From Amoebophrya sp. A120 (taxonomy: Eukaryota > Sar > Dinophyceae > Syndiniales > Amoebophryaceae): DNA of 64,000 bases. The stretch lies in assembly GCA_905178155.1 (NCBI GenBank), contig CAJINV010000001.1, positions 12,383,832-12,447,831 on the forward strand. Direction: 5' to 3'. The notes below the pieces were generated by a model, which had not been told where the DNA came from, made no database searches, and saw nothing but the letters and a program-made list of their open reading frames with translations. Positions 51,722 to 62,329 of this stretch are shown one piece after another (the first letter of the stretch is position 1; every line of letters begins with the position of its first letter). The translations under genes and the position numbers were made by a program.

Positions 51722-54700
51722 CTAATATTTTTTTTTCTGCGGCTTTATTTCCCCTGACGCTCGCAGCAGCGATACTTTGTCTTTCTTTCTTCGCTTGAGC
51801 TCCCCTTCGCCGCATCGGTGGCAGTAGTTGCAGGAGTCCGGAAAGTCACAACTTCTTGGCTTCCAGAACCAAGCGCAAGGCGAGCATCCTCTGCCGTGTA
51901 TCTTGTGTAAAAACGTCCCCACACCAGAGTCAAGATGAGGATCTCGCAACACAAATCGAGAAGTTTTGGGGGTCCAGCATGACAAGTTCGTCTAGGTATT
52001 GTAGTGCAGTTTAGCAAGCACAGCAGCAACACAAATCCATCTACTCATCCTGTCGACAGCATTGCAAAGCGCAAAACGTGAATGGAAATGCCTCTCATGT
52101 GTATGCGCATTACAAATCTTCCTGTAGCTGCAAATCTGCATGACAACTCTGGGGTGGGTACATTTTTACTCAGGATACCGTGAAAGATGGAGCCGCTGTT
52201 CATCGGCAGATTCGGCGTGGAAGCTGGCTGCTCCGCCGCTTGGGTCGACCACCCTGGCTCGGAAAAAATGGTGCTCGCAGAGGACGCTCCGGGGACAAAG
52301 CAGAGAGCGGAATCAGACAACTCCGAAGACAATCCACTGTCCTTGCGAGCCATCAGGCAACGATCTGCAGGATCAGCTACGGGTGGAGTGAGGTCCTCGG
52401 CAGGCGGCGCGGCGTCAGGCGCATCTGGTTTCTCCTGTTCGTCCAAGAGCTGCATCAGAAGTTGATGCTGCGTCTTGGGTGTCAGGACACTGCTTTCTGC
52501 GTTTTGAACCTCGGGCCTCCAAGCTTTCCGCTCGATCTCCTCTTTCGAGAGCTTGGTCCAGCACCTGCTACTCGAACTTCCTACTTTAGTGCTAGTTCTC
52601 GTCGTCCCGTCCGGAGGAACCTCTCCATCGCACTCATGCGCCGCACGACAATCATCGGTTTCGTGCGAACGGTTCCAGCCGTGCGTATTGCACCACTTTT
52701 TTTGCTTCTCCAGGAGGGCTGCGTTAAGCACCGCATCGCCGGACTTTGTGACAGGAACCCAAGAATTCCAATCCTTCTCGAAGGACTCGAAGACGGACAG
52801 AGACTGGTCGTCTTTGGTCTTCACAGAGATCAAACCTCTATCCGCATTCGCACCGGCCAAATTTCGTACCTCGGTAGTACCGCTACCACTTCCAGAATTA
52901 ATATCATGTTGCTGCGGGAGCAAGCTTCGACACTGTTTTTTGCTCTGCATCAGAGCGTTGCACGTGCGCAGCTGGTTCTCAAGCATGTACTTGAAGCACA
53001 AAAGGCTCTGTTCCTCATGAAACTTGGCTTGCTGTTGTAGTTGGTCTACTTGCCTCTGTACCTCCTCTGGAGTCGCAGCTCGGAGTCGAACACCATCGGT
53101 CCCGCCGCCGCTATGGTTCGTTATCTGGCTCTGCTCCATGGGAAAAAGCTCCCGTCCATCGTACGTCATCACTAGGTGCGACGAGGCCGGATCGCTCATC
53201 TCCTTTGCGCGCGTTCTGCTGTCTAAGCACGAGAGCTGGTCGTGTGAGGGAACGGCGTGCCCGCAGGCTGCTGGTCCCTGTTCCTTCCTCTCGTGAGTGT
53301 GAGACGTGGTGGGCCGCGCAGTGTTGCAGGTCTTTTTAGTTCCAGTGTCGCTGCCTTCTGCTGGTACGTCCCCAGTATCTGGCTGATTGGCTACTTCCGC
53401 GGCGCGTTTTTGCAGCGAGGCATCTTCCGCGACAGCTAGCTCCTCTTTCATGTCCACGTCTTCTAGCGTTCCGCCTTCCAAAGGCTCCTCAGCACACGTT
53501 GCAGGGAACGTGCTTTGCAGTTCCTGGCCGAGGCCGGTCGCGGTGAGGTCGTACCAGGATTGATGTTGAAATGCACTCGCTGCGAAAGAACTCGCGTTTG
53601 CGAAAGCTGCGCATGAGTTGTTCCACTCGGCTGACAATGGTGCGCCCCAGCCGTTAGGCAGCCAGGCGTTGTTTAGGGCGGCGGCCGCGTATCCAATGCG
53701 CATGCTGTTTTCCAGAACCTCCTGCGCCTGAGCATTCGGAAGGCTGCATTCTGCGGAATTACCTTGCAGAATCCAGGGTTGCATCGCGGCCGCGGCGGCG
53801 AGAAGGTGCGGATCCGAATATGTTGCTGGAGAAGCAGAACTACACGCCAGTTTGTCCTGATCTGGTTGTCCGGACAGGTCATCTGCATTCGCAAAGGAAG
53901 ACGTGCGGGTGCGGCCCCCTTGCCATTCTCCATCATCGTGTTCATCCCACGCTTTGTCCGTGTTTTTCTTCTTGCCGTTCTTGCGACCTTTCCACGTGGA
54001 TTTATGCGCGCCTGGTTCATCCCAATACCGGCCAGAAGTATAAGGAGCACTCCATTCCGCTTGTTCCCACCAGCTGTTTGAGGCGCCGAACGCGCGAGTG
54101 TTATCTGCGTAGTGCGTTTTTGGGTCTATTGCGCAGTGGCTAGCATGCACTCTATGAGAGAGTAGGAAAAGGAATTCAAAAAGGAGAATGTACTTCTTAA
54201 GTAGGCACAATAAACGCGACTTTGCGCTTCCTCGGTAACCAAAGCATGGTCGAAAAGTATCCGAAACAAACGGACCTAAAAATACCTTGCGCGACATTGA
54301 CATTCTGAGTCTTATCTTTCACTGGTACTTGTTTCGGTTTGCTTTTTTGTTTTTCCTTTTCCTCTTCCCGCGCCCACATTGCGTCCCAACTTAACTGCGC
54401 ATCGCTCGCAGTCCATGCTGGTTCAGCCCCGGTCAATCTTGGTGCTGCTGGAGCTGGTTTAAGAAAACTATTGTTTGCGCCCTTCGCTTTTTGATATGCC
54501 TGCTGCTCTCGTCTCATCTTATCTTTCTGCGATCTCAGAAGAGGATTTAAAATTGGTGCCGTCTTCTTTCCAACTCCGTCGTGCCTTCTAGAAGCCCGCC
54601 CTGTTATTGCGGCCGGCCCACTTTTTACGCGTTTCACGGCGTCGCGGTGAGCATCAGAATCTGATCCCGTTGCCGCCTCTTCCTTCCCCGAGCTTAGGCC

Positions 54701-55060
54701 GCTCGCGGTCGCCGCTCTGTGCACTACCGGCAAAAAGAAATCCTCGTCGTCTGACGCGTCTGCCCAAATTTGAACCCGGTTTTGGCCCTGCAAAGGTGTC
54801 CCCACTGACGCGAACGTCGAGTATGCAGGTGATACGGGTGTCGCGCCGTCGTCCTCCAGCGGCGCTACCGGCGAAAGCCCTTTCTTTATCGAAACACATG
54901 GTATCGGCTCGTGAAACAGTACCAAAACTGTGGAAAGCAAAATGTTGATGTTGCTTACCAAAATAGAAGATCCAGCCTCCGCTCGAGAGCTGCGTCTCGT
55001 CGAAGATGGAGCGCTTTGTAGTAGTACCATACTGTTCCTACTGCGTCTACAGTGCGACAT
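51722..55060 (-). CDS. CCCH zinc-finger protein of dinoflagellate type, about 972 aa
   Basis: Minus strand model: 55060-54286, 54149-52178, 51893-51722; 2,919 nt. The first join is GT-AG-like, with an uncertain acceptor (several AGs near 54149-54154). The second gap is an introner. The last 58 residues carry a CCCH-type finger: C-x8-C-x5-C-x3-H beginning CAWFWKPRSC, then CGEGELKRRKK. This finger-plus-ELKRRKK tail is a recurrent form in dinoflagellate RNA-binding proteins. The first two exons are low-complexity (Ser, Ala, Gln), with KAWRPEVQNAESS and SALCFVPGASSAS as the more conserved-looking stretches. The N-terminal start and first 50 codons are uncertain because a GTAAGC donor lies inside them. 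An RNA-binding role is inferred from the finger. Confidence 0.75.
51899..52177. mobile_element. Introner, family B (279-bp subtype), before a CCCH finger
   Basis: The element is 279 bp with target duplication CCGTG (51894-51898 and 52178-52182). It is homologous to 14087-14365 in the opposite orientation. Without excision the host frame runs 46 codons into the element and stops, losing the zinc finger. Excision gives GSIFHGRGCSPCAWF. Confidence 0.92.
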
Positions 55061-56370
55061 ACGCAGCTACTTCTTCTTTGAGTCGTTCAAAGTCAAACAC
55101 GAAACAAGAGCGTTCTTACTGCACTACCTCCAAAAGTCTTTTTCACAAACTACATACATTCAGATTCAATTTTTCCAAAAACAAAGAGACGAATTATGCA
55201 ATCACTGATTTCAGGCAATCATTGCCATTGGTCAATCCGGATGAGAATGAGTCGAAGTGAAGCAGCAAAATCAATAAATCATGCAAGATGCGCTGTTGCA
55301 ACGCTATTGAATGTGCAGGTCGACAGAGAGTACCAAAAATGCAGGCGATCTTGGTAGAGAAAAAACGCTGCCACTCCAAAACGAAGGGTGGGAAAACGGG
55401 AAGATCTTCCTGCTGCTGTTCCGACTGCATAGTCTATGTGAGATCGACGACGAGCTGAATGATCTGTCGTAAGATATGAATGGAGCAAGAAATAAGGCCG
55501 TAAGTAAGTTAAAAATTGCTGTAGCTTTTCTGATCTTGCGCCAAAAACGAGTAAGTACACAGATAGATCTTCTCTGTTGCTGGATAAGTATCCTCGGGGC
55601 CTTGGGACTGGCGAATTGAAATCGAAAAGACCCAGCGCAACAAGCATAATGGGTCAGAAGATGAACGCAATAGTGCTTAGAACAGATCTGCAATCAAAGA
55701 ATCGACTGTAGTAAACAATGTCGTTATCGAAAGTCTCGGCAGCTTTATCCTCGCATGTCAAAAGAAGTTCGTGTTCGTTCCCTAGTGGGCGGATACGCAT
55801 GGCATGATCCGATGAACGTAAGAAAGCCTTTATCACAGGTAAGTAGCAATGGGCTGAAAGGAAAAGCAAAGCACTCTCCCTTTCGTCGTGAATCGCGGCA
55901 GCACGAGGGTACCGAACCTGTTCGGATTTCTCTTTCTGCGTAGAATCAGACGAGTGCAAGGATATAAAAACCTTCTGAATAAAAATTGATCTTGCGTGCC
56001 CTGCGATATGACAAAAAGCGATTCCAGTTCTTGAAAAAATCGTGACATCGCTGAAAAAACCTGTGTGATGACTGCGCTAGATTTAGTTTTTCGGGTGAAA
56101 TCGAATGACAGATGCGATCGTGCTCCTGACAACTGTCAGCCGGTATTTTGTCATTCGAAATCGAAAATCGAAATCGAAAACAAATCCAATTACAATATAA
56201 TTACCGTGTAGTACCTATTCATCGCGCGAAGGAGACAACTTCCGCGTGATCATAATGATGTATTTTCTGATTGATAAGCCTGTTTTCTTGAAAGTAGTCG
56301 GGTGAAACTCAAACTGTCAACAACAAAAAAGGGGTATATCAATATATAATTATGTGCATTTTATATATAA
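55061..56370. other. Intergenic region
   Basis: About 1.3 kb of AT-rich sequence with short frames only. A run of GAAATCGAAAATC repeats occurs around 56155-56185. No gene is supported. Confidence 0.45.
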
Positions 56371-58235
56371 TTACGGAAAGTCGTCGTCGCCGAAAACCAT
56401 TTCGTCCTCAGATTCGCTCTCCTGGTCCGGGATCAGGTGTTTTTCGTGCAGAAACTTGTTGGCATGCTGAATGACGTAGTCGCGCATTTTCAAGGCGAAA
56501 ACACCCTTTTCCCCGTCGTTCTTGACGCAGATCTGTGCGTACAGGTCCGTGCTGTCCTCGCGAATCGCTTGTGACGACGCACTGCACATCTTCAGGATGT
56601 ACTCAAGCCTGAGATGAAAAGTTTCGGTCCATTAAACATTGACTCTTGCCATGATATTCTCAACATGAAACTAACTTGAATAATCCCATTCCGGCAACTA
56701 CGGGAGTCTGGTTGTACAATCCTTTAATAGTAAAAAAATGCCTACCAGTCTTTTGCGCTGCACGCGACATGCTCCTCCTGGGGAACGTAGGTGACGATGC
56801 ACAAGTTGTTGTCGTCTGCCATCGACATGACGGTCTTGCCAATCTTGCCAGAGCCACCCTTGCGTTCTTCCTCGCTCGGGTCGGACTTAGCATTCATCGC
56901 CTTCACACTTTCGACCTGGACAAGAGTTTTTTCGTGTCACGCAAACAAAAATGGTCTTCATCTTCCACCCTTCGTCACACCATGCGCAAATATCCTTCCA
57001 AAAACTGAAAAGGCCAACTTGTCCCGAACTCTACTTTGCTCGGTGGAAACACGTTATATATTGGACTTTCATAAGTACCAGCATATCCAAATCTCCAGCG
57101 GGCTCGAGGACTTTTGTGCAGAAGTACTTCAAGCCACCCATATCCGCGGCTCCTTCGATCTCGACACCGCGCTTGCCTGTGGTAGGAAAAGGCACTTGAA
57201 AAAATGATTACGAGCTTTGAATTTATCGAGAGTGAGATCATGAGAAGTAAAAAAAAGGTTGGGGAAAAAATGTCCTCCGTCGCGAGGACAAATGCAGTAT
57301 CCGGTGGTACTAGCAGGCCTCGGAGCTGTGCCTGCGTACCATAGTGTACTCATTTCTGATACCAACTACTTATCATCTTCTCATCGGGTGATTCATCAAT
57401 TAATCCTTCTTACCTCCCTCCTTGAGGACTTTCTTCATCTTCTTTTCGAGCTTGTCGGTAGTCAAGCGCTCCGGACAGGCTGGTGGTTCTATCAAATGTA
57501 AAAATGTCTGGGTCTGGAAGAATGCAAGATTTGTGATGCAGGTTTTCCATGACCCATGAGGTCTGGAATGCGAGACCCAGCATGACAGATTCTTTGAGGT
57601 CTCTATCATGCCTTTGCTGCATCAGAAACTCCCTCTCAACTTGGTCAAAAGGGGACAGCTTTTGGCACTCATGCAAGACAGATTTCTGCATGATTCGGAT
57701 TTAGCATGACAAGTTGCAATCTTCCAGACCCAGACATTTTTGCATTTTATAGGTTCGATGGTCTTACCAGTCTTTTTCGGGGCCACGTAGTCTGGGTTGC
57801 GCTTCACGGACAAAAGCAAATGCGGGCGCTTGCCGTAGTCCAGTTGTGTGTAGGCCGTCTCGACTTTGGTCAGGGAGGCAACCTGAATTGTTTTTCATTC
57901 AATGTCGATCTGGGTTTTGGCGCTTCTAACGCAAAAAGAAAACTAGTGATCAACACATTTGATATTTTTTCAAATTCATATGCAGCTGTGATCGGAGAAC
58001 TACTACAAACCTTGTTCTTCTCGAGAAGGCCGACCACAGTTGCGGCGGCCGGGATAGCAGCACCGAGAGCGGAGATGACAACTTCATCGAAGATTTTTTT
58101 CTCTACTCCGTCCTTCCCCGTAATCCCCTGAAGGAAGTTCGTGGCTGCGCGCACATAGAACGAGGCGTTGTGTGCCTTGGAGATCCGGACCACATTGTCG
58201 GTCTTCTCGGTCTGCTTTTTCGTTTCGGTCGTCAT
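56371..58235 (-). CDS. Alba-domain nucleic-acid-binding protein with a conserved C-terminal extension, 310 aa
   Basis: Minus strand model: 58235-58011, 57882-57752, 57484-57414, 57176-57079, 56915-56746, 56608-56371; 933 nt. Four joins are GT-AG and one is an introner. Exons 1-2 encode an Alba fold: VRISKAHNASFYVRAATNFLQG and VVISALGAAIPAAATVV, followed by a strand pair ending near LLLSVKRNP. The C-terminal part has GGLKYFCTKVLEP, KAMNAKSDPSEEERKGG, SGKIGKTVMS and CIVTYVPQEE, then an acidic tail. Alba proteins bind DNA or RNA; in apicomplexans they act mostly as RNA-binding translational regulators, which is the likeliest role here. The C-terminal block looks conserved, but I cannot name it. 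Confidence 0.9.
57490..57751. mobile_element. Introner, family A2, in Alba gene
   Basis: The element is 262 bp with target duplication GGTTC (57485-57489 and 57752-57756). It is a near-intact A-type inverted repeat element with many GCATGAC/GTCATGC words. Excision of 267 nt keeps the frame and joins KTIEP to PACPERL. Confidence 0.92.
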
Positions 58236-59307
58236 TTCGTCTTTTTGGGTGGAAACAATGTTGCTATCACGGTGAAACTATAAACGTAAAGCTACAACCG
58301 TACGTAGTGGTGCTTAAAGTTATGTCGCCAAAGTATTCCGAGTGTATTTCAAAGTCTGCTTTTGTCAAAGATTTTTGGAAAACAGAAAAGTTTGTTTGGG
58401 GAGTGAGAGAAAATCTTGTTCTGGGATCATCAGAAACCAAACCTCAAATCGAGTAGATAAAGAGCTCTTAGGTGCAAAGACAGGAGGCGTCAAATATGTT
58501 TTTTGCCTCTTCAATTTGGTTACGGTTGTACGTTTTCGATCCATTCAGGTTCACCATCTAGCTAATAAGTATAGTATCATCTTGCCAGGATCCTTGTACA
58601 ACGTGGCCTTTGCAGTTCACGGGAAGCGAGCAGTGCATCTGTCGGGATCTAGCTCTAGGATCGATCGGTCTCAGTGCGATAAAAAGAGCAGAATCACAGA
58701 ACGTTTCTTTTTGATAATGGAGCCCTTCACAGGAGCAGGACCGCAGTTTGTTCTATGCATAAACACATACACAGCGCATCTGTTGGATGGAGTGCCTACG
58801 ATAGAAATGGAACATCAATTCTGTTTTCATAGCCAAATTGATATTTGTTTGCTTTTCTTTCTTGACCGCATGCGGTCAGCGCATTTTTCTTACTTGCGTA
58901 CTCGAGCACTCAAAAAAGTCGTTCCATGGGGAAAAGAAAAAAAGTACCCTCCGCTATGAAGCGTTGCGAGTGATAGCGTGAAGATGATGTTCTATCGCGA
59001 CATATGTATCATACAAGTGTGCTGCTACTAAGTAGGGACTATTCTGTGTCATCTGCTGGCCAATGAATCTTACAAGTCGCCGGTGCTAGCATCAAGAAGA
59101 AAATTGTACATGTCGAGTCGTCGGAGGTCGAGGGATACTTGCGCACAATTTCCAAAAAAAAGGACTCGTTTCGATTTTGCATGTCGAAAGTGACTTGTGG
59201 CCCCTGTAGTAAGTCCGTCTGGTAGTTTTCATAATAATTTTTGTTGCACCAGAAAGCAATTACGAAAAGGGAAAAGCACGCCATATACGACTTTTGGTGC
59301 TTGTTTC
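58236..59307. other. Intergenic region with one long open frame
   Basis: About 1.07 kb upstream of the Alba gene. A 205-codon + strand frame (58342-58959) is open but has no recognisable domain, runs against the local gene direction, and is more AT-rich and less biased than the neighbouring exons. It is recorded as an unlikely gene. Nothing else is visible. Confidence 0.4.
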
Positions 59308-61720
59308 TCACACAGCAGATGGCGGCGAAACCGGCTTCGGTCTCCTACCGTCGAAGCTGTTCACTGCACCTGAAAAGCGCGAGGCTGGCGTTTGCTCCTG
59401 CAGCGTGTCTTTTCCGCTTTCTTCACTTCCTCTGATAGCCTTTTGTTCAGCTTTTTCGTCCGCATCTGTGCCTGCCCCTATCCGCTTCCGTGCGGACGAG
59501 CGAAGTTCTCGTGTCGAACTTCTTGTTCCACCTGTGCCGTCGAGTTGTTCTACATATCCCACCTCCGGTACGGAATTCTGGGTGTCTCGAGGACCTGTTG
59601 CACTACAACTTCTACCGTACACTAGCTGTCCCGTGCTGGATGCAGTCGTGCTGTTGCTGTGTCTACTTGTTGCATCAAAACTCTCTCGTCCCTTCTCTGC
59701 GTCGTAAACGGAACTGTCAAAGCCGTACAGGGCCTCGTACTCGGCTTTCTCCTTTTCGTACTCCGCGAGCTCCAGACGGTATTGCTCATACTCATCCAAC
59801 TCCTCGGCGTACCGCCGCATGCTCTCCATGCGGTACGCGAGGTGGTAGTCGTCCTCCTCCTTCGGGACAAACCCCGGGGCGCGCTTCACCTGCTCCCAAT
59901 TGACTCTGTCGACCACGGTGGGCAGAATCGCCAGCACGAACAAAAACCAGCACTGCTGCAGGAGTAAAACCACCCACTCGGCGAAGTTCGCGGAACGGAC
60001 CGCATCCTGGTCGGGCAGATTGCTCTTCGCCCAGTGGCCGATCAAGTAGAGCAACTGGAGAAAGCTGACGAAGCACGCGCCGCTGGAGAGCAAGTAGAGT
60101 GTCCGGCGGGTGGGTAAGTCCGTCAAAAATTCCTGCAACGTGTCCACGAGCAGAACGAGCGAATGTAACAGTTGGTACAGGAAAACCGCGGCGAACGCGA
60201 CCTTCTTAAAGGCGTCTGCCACGTAGAAGGAGACGCCGGGGTCGTCTTCGTACAGTTTGGTCGAGCTGTTGTCCGGAATCACCACGTAGACAAAGCTCAA
60301 AACCAAGGCCACGGTGCTCAGAGAGGCGGAAAACACGTTCCACGGCTGTTCTCGCCCTTTGTACTGTGGCACGTGGCGGTAAATCACCCCAATCGTCTCG
60401 AGCAGGAAGCCAAACAGGAAAAGCGCCTTGCCGAAGATGTGGGACCAGGCGGAGGACTCGGCATCCAGGTAGGTAGAAATGGACAGGTCGTACCAGAACG
60501 TCACGTTTCGCACCCTGGTTTGGTTTTTTGGCAGGACTTTGTCGTCCGGAGTGACGTCTTCGAGAATGAGCAGCACCCCGACCAACACGGAGAGGACACC
60601 CAAAATCACCAATCCGGGGGTCCACCACCGCTTCAGCTCCCTCTGCACCTTCACCGGGATGTTGCAGCAACAGGATCGGAGAGTTGTTGGTGTCGCGAGG
60701 GCCGGCCAAGGGGCCAGGAAATCTTGCTCCTTGTAGTACTCTTCGGGAAAATCGATTTTCGGAAGAATTTCCGCTTCCCGGATGTGCTTCCAATCAGCGC
60801 GCGTTTGGGGGTACACGAGCAAGTTCGCGGTGGCCTGCAACTGGAAACTGAGATGATAGTACGTGACATTTGATTGATTCGTTTCCAGAGCAGACTTCAA
60901 TTCTTCCTGGAGGTAAAACAATTCATATTCATTGACAAAGAAAACACCACTTGTACGATACCGGATGTGCAGGCAACAACATGACAAAATGCAGAAGCGT
61001 TCGACTATCCTCTAGATGTAGATGTAAATCCTAATCAATCTATGTATACCTTTTTCCCAGCCTACTCGATTCCTCCCCGAGATTCTTTCCTGCTGTGGCT
61101 TTTTTCTTCGACCCTGCTTCACCTTCCGCAGCGCCATCCTCCATGTTCCCTTCATCCCGCTTCGCTTCGCCGGTAAAGAGCTCGACCAACGCGGGCGCCC
61201 GCTTTTCTAACAGGACGACACGCCGGCCCCCGAGCACGCGCAAGCGCTGCAGCACGTCGTCGCGATAGCTCGGGAAGTGCGCGACCCGGAAGGCGAGCCC
61301 GGTGGCGAAGCCGGCGAACGCCAGCACCACGAACCCGAGCTGCGTAGCGCTCCACCACTGAACCAGCGTGAGCCCCGCGAGAAACCACGCGGTCAACAGG
61401 AGTAAGAAAACGGTTGAAAACGTCAAGTCGATCAGGTACCGGGTCTCTGCCGTGTTCTGCACATGCAGGAAGGAGGCCACGCTCCCGAGAAACATGCCCA
61501 CGCCGGACATCCACCAGCCCAGGTTCAGGTCCCCCCGGTCCTGGCTCGAGGGCGCGTAAATCCCATGGAACATCACGCACAGGGTTTGCACGCCCAGGAG
61601 CGCGAAGGGCACGACGCTGTACAGTGCGAGCAGGAAGAGGCGGCTCCATTGGTGGTCGAGCGGGGGGGCAAGGATGCGGGCGGCCGGCGGCTTGTACAAA
61701 GCGTCGCGAAGCTGCACCAT
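59308..61720 (-). CDS. Polytopic membrane protein of unknown family, 770 aa, two exons
   Basis: Minus strand model: 61720-61050 and 60949-59308, joined by a GT-AG intron with acceptor ACAAG; phases agree and 2,313 nt is divisible by three. About ten hydrophobic helices: four in exon 1 (for example LFLLALYSVVPFALLGV and LIDLTFSTVFLLLLTAW) and six in exon 2 (LVILGVLSVLVGVLLIL, ALFLFGFLLETIGVIY, VFSASLSTVALVLSFVYVV and others). A Tyr/Glu-rich segment (YEQYRLELAEYEKEKAEYEA) and a Ser/Thr-rich cytosolic tail follow. No transporter signature is recognised. Exon 1 alone ends in a charged Lys/Glu linker that becomes a loop in the joined model. Confidence 0.78.
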
Positions 61721-62329
61721 GATGATGTGAAGTTGATGCGAAAGATAAAGAAGTGTGCTTATTACAAAATACTGCTCTAGGTGGTGGAGCGAGTAGTCAA
61801 AAAACAGGCTTCATTTATCAAAACTACTTAAACGGCATCTCAAGTTTTTTGACTTTACGATCGCCTGCTCGTGTTTTTTTGGTTCAGGTGCTTTGATTGT
61901 TCCTTACCATCCATTTTTTGCCAAAAAAAAGGAAGGAGATCTTCAATAGGTATCGTGAAAAATGTCAGGTAATGTGTGATCTGGTTTTCGTTTGGATCTG
62001 GTTTTCGTTTGGATCTGGTTTTCGTTTCTGCCGTGTTGAAGCGCACGGCTTGTGTTTGATCAAACCAATTTTTTCCTAACGTGTAAAGATCCGCTTTCTC
62101 TTCTTTTGATCCTTTTTGAAATCGCAAAGCAAATTCTGATCGTGTTCGCGTCTAGATAGGAGAACAGAGAACGCGCCGTCTGCTTCTAGACGAGAGTGAG
62201 CTACGTAGCCTCGGCCGGTCGATCAAAGTGGTTGTGCCTACTGCTGATACATAGATAAGTACATGCGTGCGTGGTAAACTTCAGGAGGCTGGTGCCAACA
62301 CTTCTTCACAGTTGGTCGGCAGCTACCTC
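61721..62329. other. Intergenic region with short tandem repeat
   Basis: About 600 bp between two minus strand genes, with a three-copy 17-bp tandem repeat at 61978-62027 and no supported gene. Confidence 0.5.
61978..62027. repeat. Tandem repeat, 17 bp x 3
   Basis: The unit is GATCTGGTTTTCGTTTG, at 61978-61994 and 61995-62011. A third copy, 62012-62027, lacks the last base. It lies in the 3' flank of the E3 ligase gene. Confidence 0.9.

Noticed and set aside
54930-55060. A 31-nt GTAAGC...CACAG intron near the start of the CCCH gene
   Set aside because: Removing it breaks the downstream frame and it is shorter than any other supported intron here; the N-terminus is left uncertain instead.
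58342-58959. 205-codon + strand frame
   Set aside because: No recognisable domain, against the array direction, and composition like the intergenic sequence.
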